This document shows, in pieces, positions 9,329-18,477 of a DNA stretch of 64,000 nt. The first letter of the stretch is position 1; each line of letters opens with the position of its first letter. Both the position numbers and the translations under genes were made by a program. The notes under the pieces were generated by a model that was not told where the DNA came from, searched no databases, and saw nothing but the letters and a program-made list of their open reading frames with translations. The DNA comes from Alteromonadaceae bacterium 2753L.S.0a.02 (GTDB lineage Bacteria > Pseudomonadota > Gammaproteobacteria > Pseudomonadales > Cellvibrionaceae): contig VISH01000001.1 in the NCBI GenBank assembly GCA_007827375.1, positions 124,001 through 188,000 on the forward strand. Direction: 5' to 3'.

Positions 9329-10084
9329 CTAGCTAAAAAACCGAGTGATTATTCGAGCCACCAAGTCAGGTTTATCAGCGTGTAGCCAGTGCCCGGAATC
9401 GGCAATAATTTTCACCTGGGCATGAGGGAAACGGGTGCGAATTTCGTGCTGATGTTCTGCGTTAATGTAATCGGATTTCGCGCCTTTCAAAAATAGGGTC
9501 GGGCCACCGTATTTCGCAGAACGGTTTCCAGCCAGCATTTCACCGTAACAACGATGCAACACCGGAAGATTCATCCGCCACTGATAACCTGAGGGGCTTT
9601 TCACCAGGTTTTTCAGCAAAAAACTTCGCACCGCCAACTCTGGAACGTAGGCGGCCAACTGGCGATCTGCCTCTGCGCGAGTCTTGAGATTAACCACATC
9701 GAGCGACAACAGCCCTGCGAAAACTTCATTGTGGCGCGGCGGGTATGCAACAGGTGAAATATCGGCGACTACAAGCTTAGCAACCCTCTCGGGGTAAGTG
9801 AGCGCCAACTCCATTGCCACTTTGCCACCCAAAGAGTGCCCGAATAATTGTACTTTGCCGAGATGTTGCTGTTCCAACCAACGGTACATCTGCTTTGCCA
9901 TATCGGCGAGACTGGAACCCTGAGTGTGCGCTGTGCGGCCATGGTCGGGCAAATCGACCGAGTACACCGTATAGTGCTCGGCGAGAAGGCGAGCGATCAT
10001 GCCGAGGTTTTCCAGTGAACCGAACAGCCCGTGAATAAGCACCACCGGCTTGCCAGAGCCAGCTTGCTTGAAATGCAATGGCAT
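9329..10084 (-). CDS. ybfF: Alpha/beta hydrolase, YbfF-type esterase
   Basis: 251 residues with the oxyanion-hole motif LIHGLFGS near residue 17, nucleophile elbow GHSLGGK near residue 101, the acid in VVADISPVAY and a C-terminal catalytic His in ADSGHWLHADKP. These match E. coli YbfF, which hydrolyses acyl-CoA and short esters in vitro. The start ATG overlaps the TGA of the DUF1820 gene by one base, so the pair forms a two-gene operon. Confidence 0.88.
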   Translation of the reverse strand: MPLHFKQAGSGKPVVLIHGLFGSLENLGMIARLLAEHYTVYSVDLPDHGRTAHTQGSSLADMAKQMYRWLEQQHLGKVQLFGHSLGGKVAMELALTYPERVAKLVVADISPVAYPPRHNEVFAGLLSLDVVNLKTRAEADRQLAAYVPELAVRSFLLKNLVKSPSGYQWRMNLPVLHRCYGEMLAGNRSAKYGGPTLFLKGAKSDYINAEHQHEIRTRFPHAQVKIIADSGHWLHADKPDLVARIITRFFS

Positions 10085-10440
10085 CAGTCGTTGTTGGGAG
10101 CTGGCGCGGGAAATGTGGGAAAAGGGGTGACCTTGTCACTGCTTTTAACTTCAGTGACTTTGCCGGGGCCTTCCTTCTCGACTTCATCAATGCGCACAAT
10201 ATTGTGCAGTGGAATATAGGAGCGTTTGACACCTGCGAATTCGCTTTTTAATTTTTCTTCGCCGGGGTCCACAACAAGCTTGGCGCGCTCTCCAAACACA
10301 AATTCTTCCACTTCGATGAAACCGTACATTTCACTCTGATAAATCGAGCGCGCGTAAATTTCGTACAGTTGGTTGCGGTTGTAAAATACGACTTTAAACA
10401 CAGGATCTGCTGCCATGCGTGGCTTTCTGCCTTTACTCAT
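10084..10440 (-). CDS. DUF1820 family protein
   Basis: 118 residues, soluble. It shows the family core FKVVFYNRNQLYEIYAR, GFIEVEEFVFGER and YIPLHNIVRIDEV, followed by a low-complexity proline-rich tail. Widespread in gammaproteobacteria without known function. It is divergent from miaB, with about 110 bases between the two starts holding the promoters, and coupled by a one-base overlap to ybfF. Confidence 0.88.
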   Translation of the reverse strand: MSKGRKPRMAADPVFKVVFYNRNQLYEIYARSIYQSEMYGFIEVEEFVFGERAKLVVDPGEEKLKSEFAGVKRSYIPLHNIVRIDEVEKEGPGKVTEVKSSDKVTPFPTFPAPAPNND

Positions 10441-10551
10441 TCAGGATTATCGCAATATGGCTCCTGGCAACGCTTTTTCAAGTATCAAACCAGTAGTGAA
10501 GCCCGGATGCTGCCGCTATAATGCGCGCTCACTTTTTAAGCTGCAAGCTGA

Positions 10552-11907
10552 ATGTCTGACGTAACCTACACAAAAAAACTGTTTATCCAAACCCACGGCT
10601 GCCAGATGAACGAATACGACTCCGCGCGTATGCAGGATTTGCTCGGCACATCACACCAAATGGAGCCTACCGATAACCCCGAAGAAGCCGACGTGCTATT
10701 GGTGAATACCTGCTCGATACGCGAGAAAGCGCAGGACAAACTGTTTCATCAGCTCGGTCGCTGGAAGCACCTTAAAGACAAGAATCCCGACCTGATTATT
10801 GGCGTGGGCGGCTGTGTTGCCAGTCAAGAGGGTGAAAACATCGCCAAGCGTGCGCCTTACGTCGACCTGATCTTTGGGCCACAAACCTTGCACCGTTTGC
10901 CGGAAATGATTGAAACACCTCGGGATAACGGCGCTGTGGTGGTAGACATCAGCTTCCCTGAAATCGAAAAATTCGACAATCTGCCGCAACCGGAAGCGGA
11001 TGGCGCCAGTGCCTTCGTATCTGTCATGGAAGGCTGTTCAAAATATTGCACGTTTTGCGTGGTGCCCTACACCCGCGGCGAAGAAGTCAGTCGCCCTGCC
11101 GAGGATGTACTGAAGGAGTGTGCCCACCTGGCAGGCCAGGGCGTACGGGAAATCAACCTGCTGGGCCAGAATGTCAACGCTTATCGTGGTACCGACCCGC
11201 AGGGCGAAATCGACCTCGCGGAGTTGATCACACTGGTCGCCAAAATCGATGGTATCGACCGTATACGCTTTACCACCTCGCACCCGGTGGAATTCAGTGA
11301 TTCGTTGATTGATGTGTACGCCGATGTACCCGAACTCGTGAGTCATGTGCACCTTCCGGTGCAAAGTGGCTCTGACCGAATTTTAATGGCGATGAAACGT
11401 GGCCATACCGCGCTGGAGTACAAATCCAAGTTACGTCGCTTGCGCGCGGTGCGTCCCGACATCTGCTTTTCATCCGACTTTATTGTGGGCTTTCCCGGTG
11501 AAACCGAAGTGGATTTTCAAGCGACTATGAAATTGATTAGCGATATCGGCTTCGACATGTCGTTTAGTTTTATCTACAGCCCACGCCCGGGAACACCTGC
11601 TGCCGACATGCTTGACGACACGCCCCAGGAAACTAAGAAACAACGCCTGGCCTTGTTGCAACAACGCATCAATCAGCAATCGCAAGACATCAGCCGCAAG
11701 ATGGTCGGCAACACCGAGCGAGTGCTGGTCACCGGCTACAGCAAGAAAGATCCAGGTCAACTTTCAGGCCGCACCGAGAACAACCGTGTCGTAAATTTTC
11801 GCTGTGACCAGGCGCTATTGATTGGGAAATTTGCCGACATTCTGATTGAAGAAGCGCTACCCAATTCCCTGCGTGGCATTTTATTGGGTTCAGAGCTGGA
11901 TGATTGA
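10552..11907 (+). CDS. miaB: tRNA-2-methylthio-N6-dimethylallyladenosine synthase MiaB
   Basis: Radical-SAM methylthiotransferase that adds the 2-methylthio group to i6A37 of tRNAs reading UNN codons. All six cluster cysteines are present: C17, C54 and C88 for the auxiliary 4Fe-4S cluster, and C162/C166/C169 in the CxxxCxxC radical-SAM motif (GCSKYCTFC). The C-terminal TRAM domain spans about residues 380-445. At 451 residues it is normal length. It leads the conserved miaB-phoH-ybeY-corC-lnt series. Confidence 0.98.
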   Translation: MSDVTYTKKLFIQTHGCQMNEYDSARMQDLLGTSHQMEPTDNPEEADVLLVNTCSIREKAQDKLFHQLGRWKHLKDKNPDLIIGVGGCVASQEGENIAKRAPYVDLIFGPQTLHRLPEMIETPRDNGAVVVDISFPEIEKFDNLPQPEADGASAFVSVMEGCSKYCTFCVVPYTRGEEVSRPAEDVLKECAHLAGQGVREINLLGQNVNAYRGTDPQGEIDLAELITLVAKIDGIDRIRFTTSHPVEFSDSLIDVYADVPELVSHVHLPVQSGSDRILMAMKRGHTALEYKSKLRRLRAVRPDICFSSDFIVGFPGETEVDFQATMKLISDIGFDMSFSFIYSPRPGTPAADMLDDTPQETKKQRLALLQQRINQQSQDISRKMVGNTERVLVTGYSKKDPGQLSGRTENNRVVNFRCDQALLIGKFADILIEEALPNSLRGILLGSELDD

Positions 11908-11962
11908 CCTGTTTTTGGAGTAGGCTATTCCCAAGATCAAATAACGAGGTAGACAAACCCCT

Positions 11963-12949
11963 TTGGACCAATCATCAGAACCCATCAGCCTTACGCTGGA
12001 GCCTTCCGACTCCCGGCGTTTGGCGAATCTCAACGGCCAGTTTGATGGCCACCTGAAGCAAATCGAACAACGCCTGGATGTTCAAATCCTTAACCGGGGC
12101 AACGCGTTCACCATTCATGGCAGTGGTCGTAAAGCCGCCGTTAACGTCCTGCAACAGCTTTACGCGCTTACCGCTGAAGGGCGCGAACTCACTCCGGATG
12201 AAGTCCACCTCGCCATACAGGAATCCCGCATGGAACCCTCCCAAGCCGTGAAAGACGTGCAAGACGCCGTCGATGCTGTGAGCATTATTCGCACTAAAAA
12301 ATGCACTGTGAAACCCCGCGGAGGCAACCAACAAGGCTATGTGGCTGCGGTGCGCACCAACGACATCAATTTCGGGATTGGACCCGCGGGAACCGGCAAA
12401 ACCTATCTCGCGGTCGCCTGTGCTGTGGAATCCTTACTGAAAGACGAAATCGAACGCATTTTATTGGTACGCCCTGCTGTGGAAGCCGGCGAAAAACTGG
12501 GCTTTCTACCAGGAGACTTGTCGCAAAAAGTCGACCCTTATCTACGCCCCCTCTATGACGCCCTGTACGAGATGTTGGGCTTTGAAACCGTAGCTAAATT
12601 TATCGAACGCAATGTGATTGAAGTAGCGCCCCTTGCCTACATGCGAGGTCGTACCCTCAACAATTCCTTTGTAATTCTCGATGAAAGCCAAAATACCACA
12701 CGTGAGCAAATGAAAATGTTTTTGACCCGCATTGGTTTTGGCTCTACGGCCGTGATCACCGGCGATCCCTCGCAAATTGACCTGCCGCGCGGCCAAGCTT
12801 CGGGTTTGAAACACGCCATTGGAATCCTCGATGGCGTCGAAGGAATAAGCTTTACCTTTTTTACAGCGAAAGATGTTGTGCGTCACCCCATAGTGCAGCG
12901 TATTGTTGAAGCCTACGACCGCGCTGAAAATAATTCGTCAAACCACTAA
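11963..12949 (+). CDS. ybeZ: PhoH-like ATPase (YbeZ)
   Basis: 328-residue PhoH-family P-loop ATPase with Walker A GPAGTGKT at 140-147 and Walker B VILDESQ near residue 233. In E. coli YbeZ acts with the endoribonuclease YbeY in rRNA processing and ribosome quality control. Translation starts at TTG (11963) with a GAGGT site 12 bases upstream, somewhat far. The TAA stop overlaps the ybeY ATG by one base, giving tight coupling. Confidence 0.95.
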   Translation: MDQSSEPISLTLEPSDSRRLANLNGQFDGHLKQIEQRLDVQILNRGNAFTIHGSGRKAAVNVLQQLYALTAEGRELTPDEVHLAIQESRMEPSQAVKDVQDAVDAVSIIRTKKCTVKPRGGNQQGYVAAVRTNDINFGIGPAGTGKTYLAVACAVESLLKDEIERILLVRPAVEAGEKLGFLPGDLSQKVDPYLRPLYDALYEMLGFETVAKFIERNVIEVAPLAYMRGRTLNNSFVILDESQNTTREQMKMFLTRIGFGSTAVITGDPSQIDLPRGQASGLKHAIGILDGVEGISFTFFTAKDVVRHPIVQRIVEAYDRAENNSSNH

Positions 12950-13431
12950 TGAACATCACGCTAGACCTCGAGAACGCTTCGGTAGTGGCACAAACACCGG
13001 AGCAAGACGAGATTTTACGTTGGCTAAGCCCCTGTTTCACGCCAGCGCAGTTCGACGCGCGTCTTAGCAATCCCACATTTCAGACACCAAATATCAGCGT
13101 GCGTATCGTCGATGAAGAGGAGAGCGAAGCGCTCAACAGCACCTACCGAGGCAAACACTCCGCCACCAACGTGCTTTCGTTTCCCGCCGACCTACCGCCA
13201 GATATCGAATTCGAATTCCTTGGAGATCTGGTAATATGCGCCCCCGTGGTGGAGCGCGAAGCGCAGGAACAAGGCAAAAGCAGCCGTGCGCACTGGGCGC
13301 ACATGGTAATTCACGGCTGCCTACACCTGCTGGGATACGACCATATAGAGGACGCTGAGGCCGAAATCATGGAAAATCTCGAGACTCAAATTCTACAGGC
13401 ACTGGACTTTCCCCCACCCTATGAACAATAA
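12949..13431 (+). CDS. ybeY: Endoribonuclease YbeY
   Basis: 160-residue zinc-dependent endoribonuclease for 16S rRNA 3' maturation and 70S quality control. The zinc motif HGCLHLLGYDH gives His122, His126 and His132. The central STYRGKHSATNVLSFP segment with the conserved Arg and Asn is present. Coupled by one base to ybeZ upstream; corC follows after 57 bases. Confidence 0.97.
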   Translation: MNITLDLENASVVAQTPEQDEILRWLSPCFTPAQFDARLSNPTFQTPNISVRIVDEEESEALNSTYRGKHSATNVLSFPADLPPDIEFEFLGDLVICAPVVEREAQEQGKSSRAHWAHMVIHGCLHLLGYDHIEDAEAEIMENLETQILQALDFPPPYEQ

Positions 13432-13488
13432 TTTTTGCGGGCCAAATGATTTGTTGCCCCTTGATCCCGTTCGGAGACAATAATTCAA

Positions 13489-14346
13489 ATGTCGGAAGAC
13501 CCTTCGTCGAGCAGCTCATCGAGTAGCGAATCCCGATCACGCTCCTGGCTCGAACGCATGTTTCCCAGCCTGACGAGCGAGCCCAAATCACGTGATGAAC
13601 TCATGGACATCATCAAAGGCGCCGCCGAAAACAAGGTCGTCGACCAGGAGGCTCTGAATATTATTGAAGGGGCTTTGGATGTCGCCAGCCTTCAAGTGCG
13701 CGAAATCATGATTCCGCGCTCCCAGATGGTGGTCATCAAAGCCGACGAAACACCTCAGGAATTTCTCCCCAAAGTTATAGAAAGCGGCCACTCTCGCTTC
13801 CCCGTTATAGGCGAATCCAGCGATGATGTACGCGGCATTTTGCTCGCGAAAGATTTGTTACCCCTAATACTTCAAGGCCTGGAAAGTTTTAATTTTGAGC
13901 ACGTGCTTCGCACCGCCAACATTATTCCCGAAAGTAAACGCTTAAATGTTTTACTCAAAGAATTTCGCGAAAAACGCTACCATATGGCCTTGGTGATCGA
14001 CGAATACGGAGGCATTTCCGGCCTGGTCACCATTGAAGATATCCTCGAAGAAATTGTCGGCGAAATTGAAGATGAAACCGACGAAGACAATGAAGATTTT
14101 ATCCGTCAGGTTTCTGAATGTGATTACATATTAAAAGCACTTACGCCCATTGAAGATTTCAACACCTATTTTAAAACCGGTTTTAGTGATGAAGAATTCG
14201 ATACCATCGGCGGCTTGATCACCCAGGCGTTCGGCCACATGCCTGGTCGCAACGAAATTGTCGAAATGGGCAACTTTACCTTCAGGGTCCTATTTTCGGA
14301 CGGTCGACAAATTCACCTATTGCGCGCCACAAAAAACCCAGAATAA
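13489..14346 (+). CDS. corC: HlyC/CorC transporter-associated CBS protein CorC (YbeX)
   Basis: 285 residues. An acidic and serine-rich N-terminus is followed by two CBS domains (about 70-190) and a C-terminal CorC_HlyC FAD-like domain (about 205-283). The REIMIPRSQMVV and VIDEYGGISGLVTIEDILEEIVG motifs are typical. There is no membrane segment, in keeping with the cytosolic CorC/YbeX form linked to magnesium/cobalt handling and ribosome-related functions. Fourth gene of the miaB series. Confidence 0.94.
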   Translation: MSEDPSSSSSSSSESRSRSWLERMFPSLTSEPKSRDELMDIIKGAAENKVVDQEALNIIEGALDVASLQVREIMIPRSQMVVIKADETPQEFLPKVIESGHSRFPVIGESSDDVRGILLAKDLLPLILQGLESFNFEHVLRTANIIPESKRLNVLLKEFREKRYHMALVIDEYGGISGLVTIEDILEEIVGEIEDETDEDNEDFIRQVSECDYILKALTPIEDFNTYFKTGFSDEEFDTIGGLITQAFGHMPGRNEIVEMGNFTFRVLFSDGRQIHLLRATKNPE

Positions 14347-14369
14347 AAAAACAACTCAAATAATTAACT

Positions 14370-15929
14370 ATGCAGGCCGACGACGAGTTTGTGGCAAAAC
14401 GCAAAACCCTGGGCTGGCGCGGTGACCTCGTGGCGCTGGGCGCCGGTGCAATGTTGCCGCTCAGTTTTGCGCCCTATAACTATTGGTTTTTTGGCTTGCT
14501 GGCAGTAGGTTTGTTGGCGCAGCTGTTGCGGGATCTCAGCAGCAAACGCACCTGGTTGCGCAGCCTGGTATTTGGCCTAGGTATGTACGGTACCGGAGTT
14601 TCCTGGGTATACATTAGTATTCACGATTTCGGGTTTACCGGTGCCGCGCCAGCCGCACTGATGACAGCGGCATTCGTGAGCTTCTTGGCATTGGTATTTT
14701 CACTACCCTTTATACTCTACGGCCGGTGCGTTGCCAAAAGTCGCACCGCGGTGTTATTGGGATTTCCAGCGATCTGGGTGCTTGGTGAATGGTCGCGCAG
14801 CTGGTTTCTCACAGGTTTCCCGTGGCTGTTTATGGGTTACGGCCATATCTCCAGCCCGCTCGGTGGTTGGGCGCCACTTGCTGGTGTTTACGCGGTGAGT
14901 TTCGCTGCAGTATTCACCAGCACCGCACTGGGATTTTTATTACTTTACCTCGAAAAACGTCTGCGAAAAAATACGCTGCATAATCTCAGCATTTCGTATG
15001 TATCAATACTGCTCGGTATCACTATTTTTATTTGGAGTGCCGGCTTCGGGCTGAAAAATATTGCGTGGACCAGTTACAGCGAGGAAGACAAACTCACCGT
15101 AAGTATTGTGCAGCCAAATATTCCATTGGCGCTGAAATGGAATCCTCTATACCGACCGCAAATAGTAAAAACCCTTTTGAGTTTATCAAGCAAACATTGG
15201 GATTCCGATATTATTTTATGGCCCGAAGCTGCTATTCCATTTATGTACCACGACGCCGATGGCTTCGTCGCAGAGCTGGAGCACCTCGCCTCAGAAAATA
15301 ATACTGCATTAATTGCTGGTATTCTTTACGACGATACCGAGGAGGAAAAATATTACAACAGTATTATGGGAATCGGTGCGGCCGAGAATATTTACTTTAA
15401 ACAACGGCTCGTACCTTTCGGCGAATATGTGCCTTTGGAAGCCATGCTGCGCGGGATTATTGCCTTTTTCGATTTACCCAATTCAGTGATTAATCGCGGC
15501 CCACCCCATCAGGCAAACCTCAAAGCCCGGGATTTTGAAGTGGCTCCGTATATTTGTTACGAAGTCGTCTACCCCGATTTGGTAGCCGCCAATCTCGGCA
15601 AAGCTGCAGTGATGGTGACAATCAGTAATGATGCCTGGTTCGGGAATTCCATCGGCCCTCTGCAGCATTTCCAGATGGCTCAGATGCGAGCTCTGGAACA
15701 CGGCAAATTTATGATTCGCGGCACTAACACCGGGTTGAGTGGTATCATCAACGATAAAGGCGAAATCACACTCACTGGTACTCAGTTTGTTGCAGAAACA
15801 CTGGCAGGCGAAGTGTATCGCACCCACGGCCACACGCCCTTCTCATTTACCCACTCGTGGCCCATTATTATTTTGTGTGTTTTGCTTTTTTTGTTAGCTT
15901 GTATGCTCAAGCGGCAGCACACTGATTAA
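14370..15929 (+). CDS. lnt: Apolipoprotein N-acyltransferase
   Basis: 519-residue inner-membrane enzyme that adds the third acyl chain to lipoproteins. An N-terminal bundle of about seven hydrophobic segments (residues 20-225) precedes a periplasmic nitrilase domain and a final membrane helix. The catalytic triad is visible as Glu286 (WPEAAIP), Lys344 (YFKQRLVPFGEYVP) and Cys396 (PYICYEVVYPD). Its position after corC is the standard ybeX-lnt arrangement, and the window contains many lipoprotein clients. Confidence 0.97.
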   Translation: MQADDEFVAKRKTLGWRGDLVALGAGAMLPLSFAPYNYWFFGLLAVGLLAQLLRDLSSKRTWLRSLVFGLGMYGTGVSWVYISIHDFGFTGAAPAALMTAAFVSFLALVFSLPFILYGRCVAKSRTAVLLGFPAIWVLGEWSRSWFLTGFPWLFMGYGHISSPLGGWAPLAGVYAVSFAAVFTSTALGFLLLYLEKRLRKNTLHNLSISYVSILLGITIFIWSAGFGLKNIAWTSYSEEDKLTVSIVQPNIPLALKWNPLYRPQIVKTLLSLSSKHWDSDIILWPEAAIPFMYHDADGFVAELEHLASENNTALIAGILYDDTEEEKYYNSIMGIGAAENIYFKQRLVPFGEYVPLEAMLRGIIAFFDLPNSVINRGPPHQANLKARDFEVAPYICYEVVYPDLVAANLGKAAVMVTISNDAWFGNSIGPLQHFQMAQMRALEHGKFMIRGTNTGLSGIINDKGEITLTGTQFVAETLAGEVYRTHGHTPFSFTHSWPIIILCVLLFLLACMLKRQHTD

Positions 15930-16102
15930 ATTGTCACCCGCTTTCACCGTCAGTTTCTGAGCGCAAGTATTGAACTTATTAAAGCTCAGCAGACCTAATA
16001 CTGATTGCCAATCAAAGCCGAAACCCGTAGAGCTTGGAATTCACTTGAGAAACTTCGGCAAAACTGTAACAAATTGCTAACATAGCCAACCCAAAGGTCG
16101 TT

Positions 16103-16108
16103 TATAAT
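16103..16108 (+). promoter_or_regulatory. Consensus -10 element upstream of the DUF6279 gene
   Basis: A perfect TATAAT lies 29 bases before the ATG. No convincing -35 is found 16-18 bases upstream. A GC-rich dyad (TCGGC...GCCGA) brackets the expected start site. Confidence 0.35.
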
Positions 16109-16136
16109 CGGCCGCTTAGCTCGCTGCCGATAACTT

Positions 16137-17015
16137 ATGAAAATACTCTCGAAAAATATCAAGCGTTTGTTGCTACTTGGGCTTTGTGTGGCAACACTCA
16201 GTGGCTGTGCCACGAAGATGGCCTATCATTATTTGGATTTTGTACTGCTGTGGTATTTTGAAGGCTACGTAAAACTCGACAGCGACCAAAAAGATTACGT
16301 TAAAAAAGAGCTCGATGAATTTCATTACTGGCATCGCACCAGCCAGCTCCCCCGCTACGCGCTCTACCTCGAAAGTTTAAAAATTCGTCTATCCACTAGC
16401 AAGCTTACCGGAACAGAATTGCACCGAGACGTCGACGAATTACAGGTTTTACTCGATGACTCCCTCGCCCACCTACTGCCAATTATGGTCGAAGTGGTTG
16501 CCACTTTCAGCGACGAGCAAGTCGAGGAGTTGCTGCAGAGTGTCGCCAAAGATCGCGACGATTATCGTAAGAAATTCATTGATGTCGACACTGAAAAGCG
16601 TCATAAAGCACGCATCGGCGAACTCAGAAATCCGCTGGACCTACTGATCAGTAAATACAACGATGAACAAAAAGGGATCATGCGAGCCTGGAGTGAGCAC
16701 CTGGTACCTTTCGAAAAATTAACACTCAAACAACAGGAGATATGGGGAGAAGACCTTGCGGCAGTATTAAAAGAGCGCAATGACAAAACCAAGCTGGATC
16801 GCGGTCTGCGCAGATTGATTTTTGTACACACCGATCACTGGGAACCCGAACTGCAAGAAATTGTAGACTCCAACCAGGCCACAACCTATCAAGCGATTGC
16901 AGATATCATTAATAGTCTCGACGCCAAACAACGCTCCAAAATGAACACCAAGCTCGACAATTATGCGCACGACTTTCGAGAACTTGCGGTAGCGCTAAAC
17001 AGAAAAAAGGATTGA
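16137..17015 (+). CDS. DUF6279 family lipoprotein
   Basis: 292 residues. Residues 1-23 form a lipoprotein signal ending in the lipobox LSGC, so the mature protein should be lipidated at Cys24. The mature part is helical and highly charged, opening with YHYLDFVLLWYFEGYV and QKDYVKKELDEFHYWHR, which are characteristic of DUF6279. Function unknown. Monocistronic, following lnt at 207 bases, and convergent with the NIT-like gene at 17049. Confidence 0.85.
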   Translation: MKILSKNIKRLLLLGLCVATLSGCATKMAYHYLDFVLLWYFEGYVKLDSDQKDYVKKELDEFHYWHRTSQLPRYALYLESLKIRLSTSKLTGTELHRDVDELQVLLDDSLAHLLPIMVEVVATFSDEQVEELLQSVAKDRDDYRKKFIDVDTEKRHKARIGELRNPLDLLISKYNDEQKGIMRAWSEHLVPFEKLTLKQQEIWGEDLAAVLKERNDKTKLDRGLRRLIFVHTDHWEPELQEIVDSNQATTYQAIADIINSLDAKQRSKMNTKLDNYAHDFRELAVALNRKKD

Positions 17016-17048
17016 ATGTAACGCAGACAAAATTAATCTTTGTCTCGA

Positions 17049-18047
17049 TTACGAATCCGCGGCTGGTTCAATAGGCAGCTTGAGCCATGCTTCCATGTCA
17101 TCCAGATGCCAAGAACGCAACCTCGCCAAACCATCGTTAACAACCGCCCAATACACGTCAATAATTTCAGTAGCCAAGGTGAAAAATTGCTGGCTGCTAG
17201 TATTGATCTCACGACCGGAAAGCACATCCTGTTCAACGGTATTTAACAGGTAGAGCAACTTGAGCTCGAGATTTTTTAAATCGTTTGCCGAACTAAAGGT
17301 GTTGTCGAGCAATTCATTAATTCTCTCCGCCTGATGCCGCAATTTATCGCTTTGCTCGCGGGCATACTTGAGCAGAAATCGTAATTTGCGATCATTATAA
17401 AAATCGACGCTACCCAGCGATGCCGCATACACCGACAAACCCCGAACTTTGGCAATTTGCTCGATCATATCGGGCAACTGCCGTGCAACGAAATTCAATA
17501 CCTCGATTTTTTTAAACAAGTGTGGATAGTTGGCTTCGCGCACGGCATCGGAATTTTCGAGCATCTGTGGCACCAGCGGGGCCTCTAGCTGGCGAGCCAA
17601 AGACACCAACATACCTTGCAATTGCTCAATAAAATGCGAGTGCAATTCAAAATTATCGCTGAGTTGATCATCTTCCCAATTGTAACTAATGGTGGTCCAG
17701 GCCAGATGCAGGTTTTCTTTTTCGCGGGGCGAAAGCAAGTTGCCTGTGGTTTGCGCATAACATTCAAGTGACGCAAGCCGTTTTGTAAGTTGACTTTGCA
17801 AAACCTGAAACTGCGCCAAAAAGCTTTCTTCACCGGCCAGCAAGCCCATGCTCAAGCCTCGATGTTTTTGAACAGCTTTAATCAATTGATTGATCTGATG
17901 AATCAGATTAAGCACATCTTCACGCTGACGAAAAGCCAGACAAAACTGAATAAACGATTCTTCTCCGGCAAGATCCGGATTGGCAGGGATTTCGGGTACT
18001 TGGAACAGCGGCTGAGGTATGGCGGAAGGTGAAGGCTCGTCTTTCAT
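17049..18047 (-). CDS. Cytosolic solo NIT-domain-like protein
   Basis: 332 residues, no signal peptide or membrane segment, almost entirely helical. It carries two NIT-like repeats: VQKHRGLSMGLLAG near residue 58 and IAKVRGLSVYAASLG near residue 207. A shared QQFFTLATEIIDVY near the C-terminus corresponds to FFAMATEA in the paralogue at 2719-3546. Known NIT domains are normally fused to kinases, chemoreceptors or RNA-binding ANTAR domains, whereas this protein has no output module. It is probably a partner protein or small-ligand sensor; this is inferred. Divergent from the blaI-like gene across 430 bases. Confidence 0.62.
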   Translation of the reverse strand: MKDEPSPSAIPQPLFQVPEIPANPDLAGEESFIQFCLAFRQREDVLNLIHQINQLIKAVQKHRGLSMGLLAGEESFLAQFQVLQSQLTKRLASLECYAQTTGNLLSPREKENLHLAWTTISYNWEDDQLSDNFELHSHFIEQLQGMLVSLARQLEAPLVPQMLENSDAVREANYPHLFKKIEVLNFVARQLPDMIEQIAKVRGLSVYAASLGSVDFYNDRKLRFLLKYAREQSDKLRHQAERINELLDNTFSSANDLKNLELKLLYLLNTVEQDVLSGREINTSSQQFFTLATEIIDVYWAVVNDGLARLRSWHLDDMEAWLKLPIEPAADS

Positions 18048-18477
18048 TGATCTGCTACGTTATAAGGTTAAGTATAAAATCAAGCAACCGCCGTACCACC
18101 CGCTGGTTAGCCGACTGAATTCTCCCAGACCGGAGGAAACGCACTCTGGCAGTACAGTCCAGAGTGTAAACGATGCATAGCAAAAATCGTTACGAATAAA
18201 TTTATACGCCATGCGTGTTCAAAACCGGACATCTAAGCACCAACATGGAGCGCGCGATTAGGTCTTTTCGAACGGCCACTGTCGGATTTACGCCATTATC
18301 AACCTTGCACGACACTGACCATTAAACCATCACTAAAAATTATTAGCTGAATTTTCATAGAGTTAGAGCGAAATTGGGGTCACATGCCGAATTGTTTAAA
18401 AATAATACTTGCAACTACGAGATCCCTCGTACAAACTTCACTACGAGACTTATCGTAGTGAATAAGGAATTAATCAG
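18048..18477. other. 430-base divergent regulatory region
   Basis: No ORF is supported here. The region separates the divergent NIT-like and BlaI-like genes. It contains an 8-bp inverted repeat CACTCTGG/CCAGAGTG (18142-18149 and 18159-18166, nine-base gap) and, next to the BlaI start, the two BlaI-type dyads described separately. Confidence 0.6.
18416..18462 (+). promoter_or_regulatory. Two tandem BlaI-type operator dyads
   Basis: Two inverted repeats lie just upstream of the BlaI-like start at 18478. Dyad 1 (18416-18431) is TACGAG-atcc-CTCGTA. Dyad 2 (18437-18462) is TTCACTACGA-gactta-TCGTAGTGAA, a perfect 10-bp repeat. Both share the CTACGA half-site, similar to the CTACA/TGTAG half-sites of staphylococcal BlaI/MecI operators, and their centres are 26 bp apart. 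Autoregulation by the adjacent BlaI-like protein is the natural reading. Confidence 0.65.

Noticed and set aside
16601..16970. Minus-strand ORFs within the DUF6279 gene
   Set aside because: Shadows of a lipoprotein gene with a clear signal sequence and family match.
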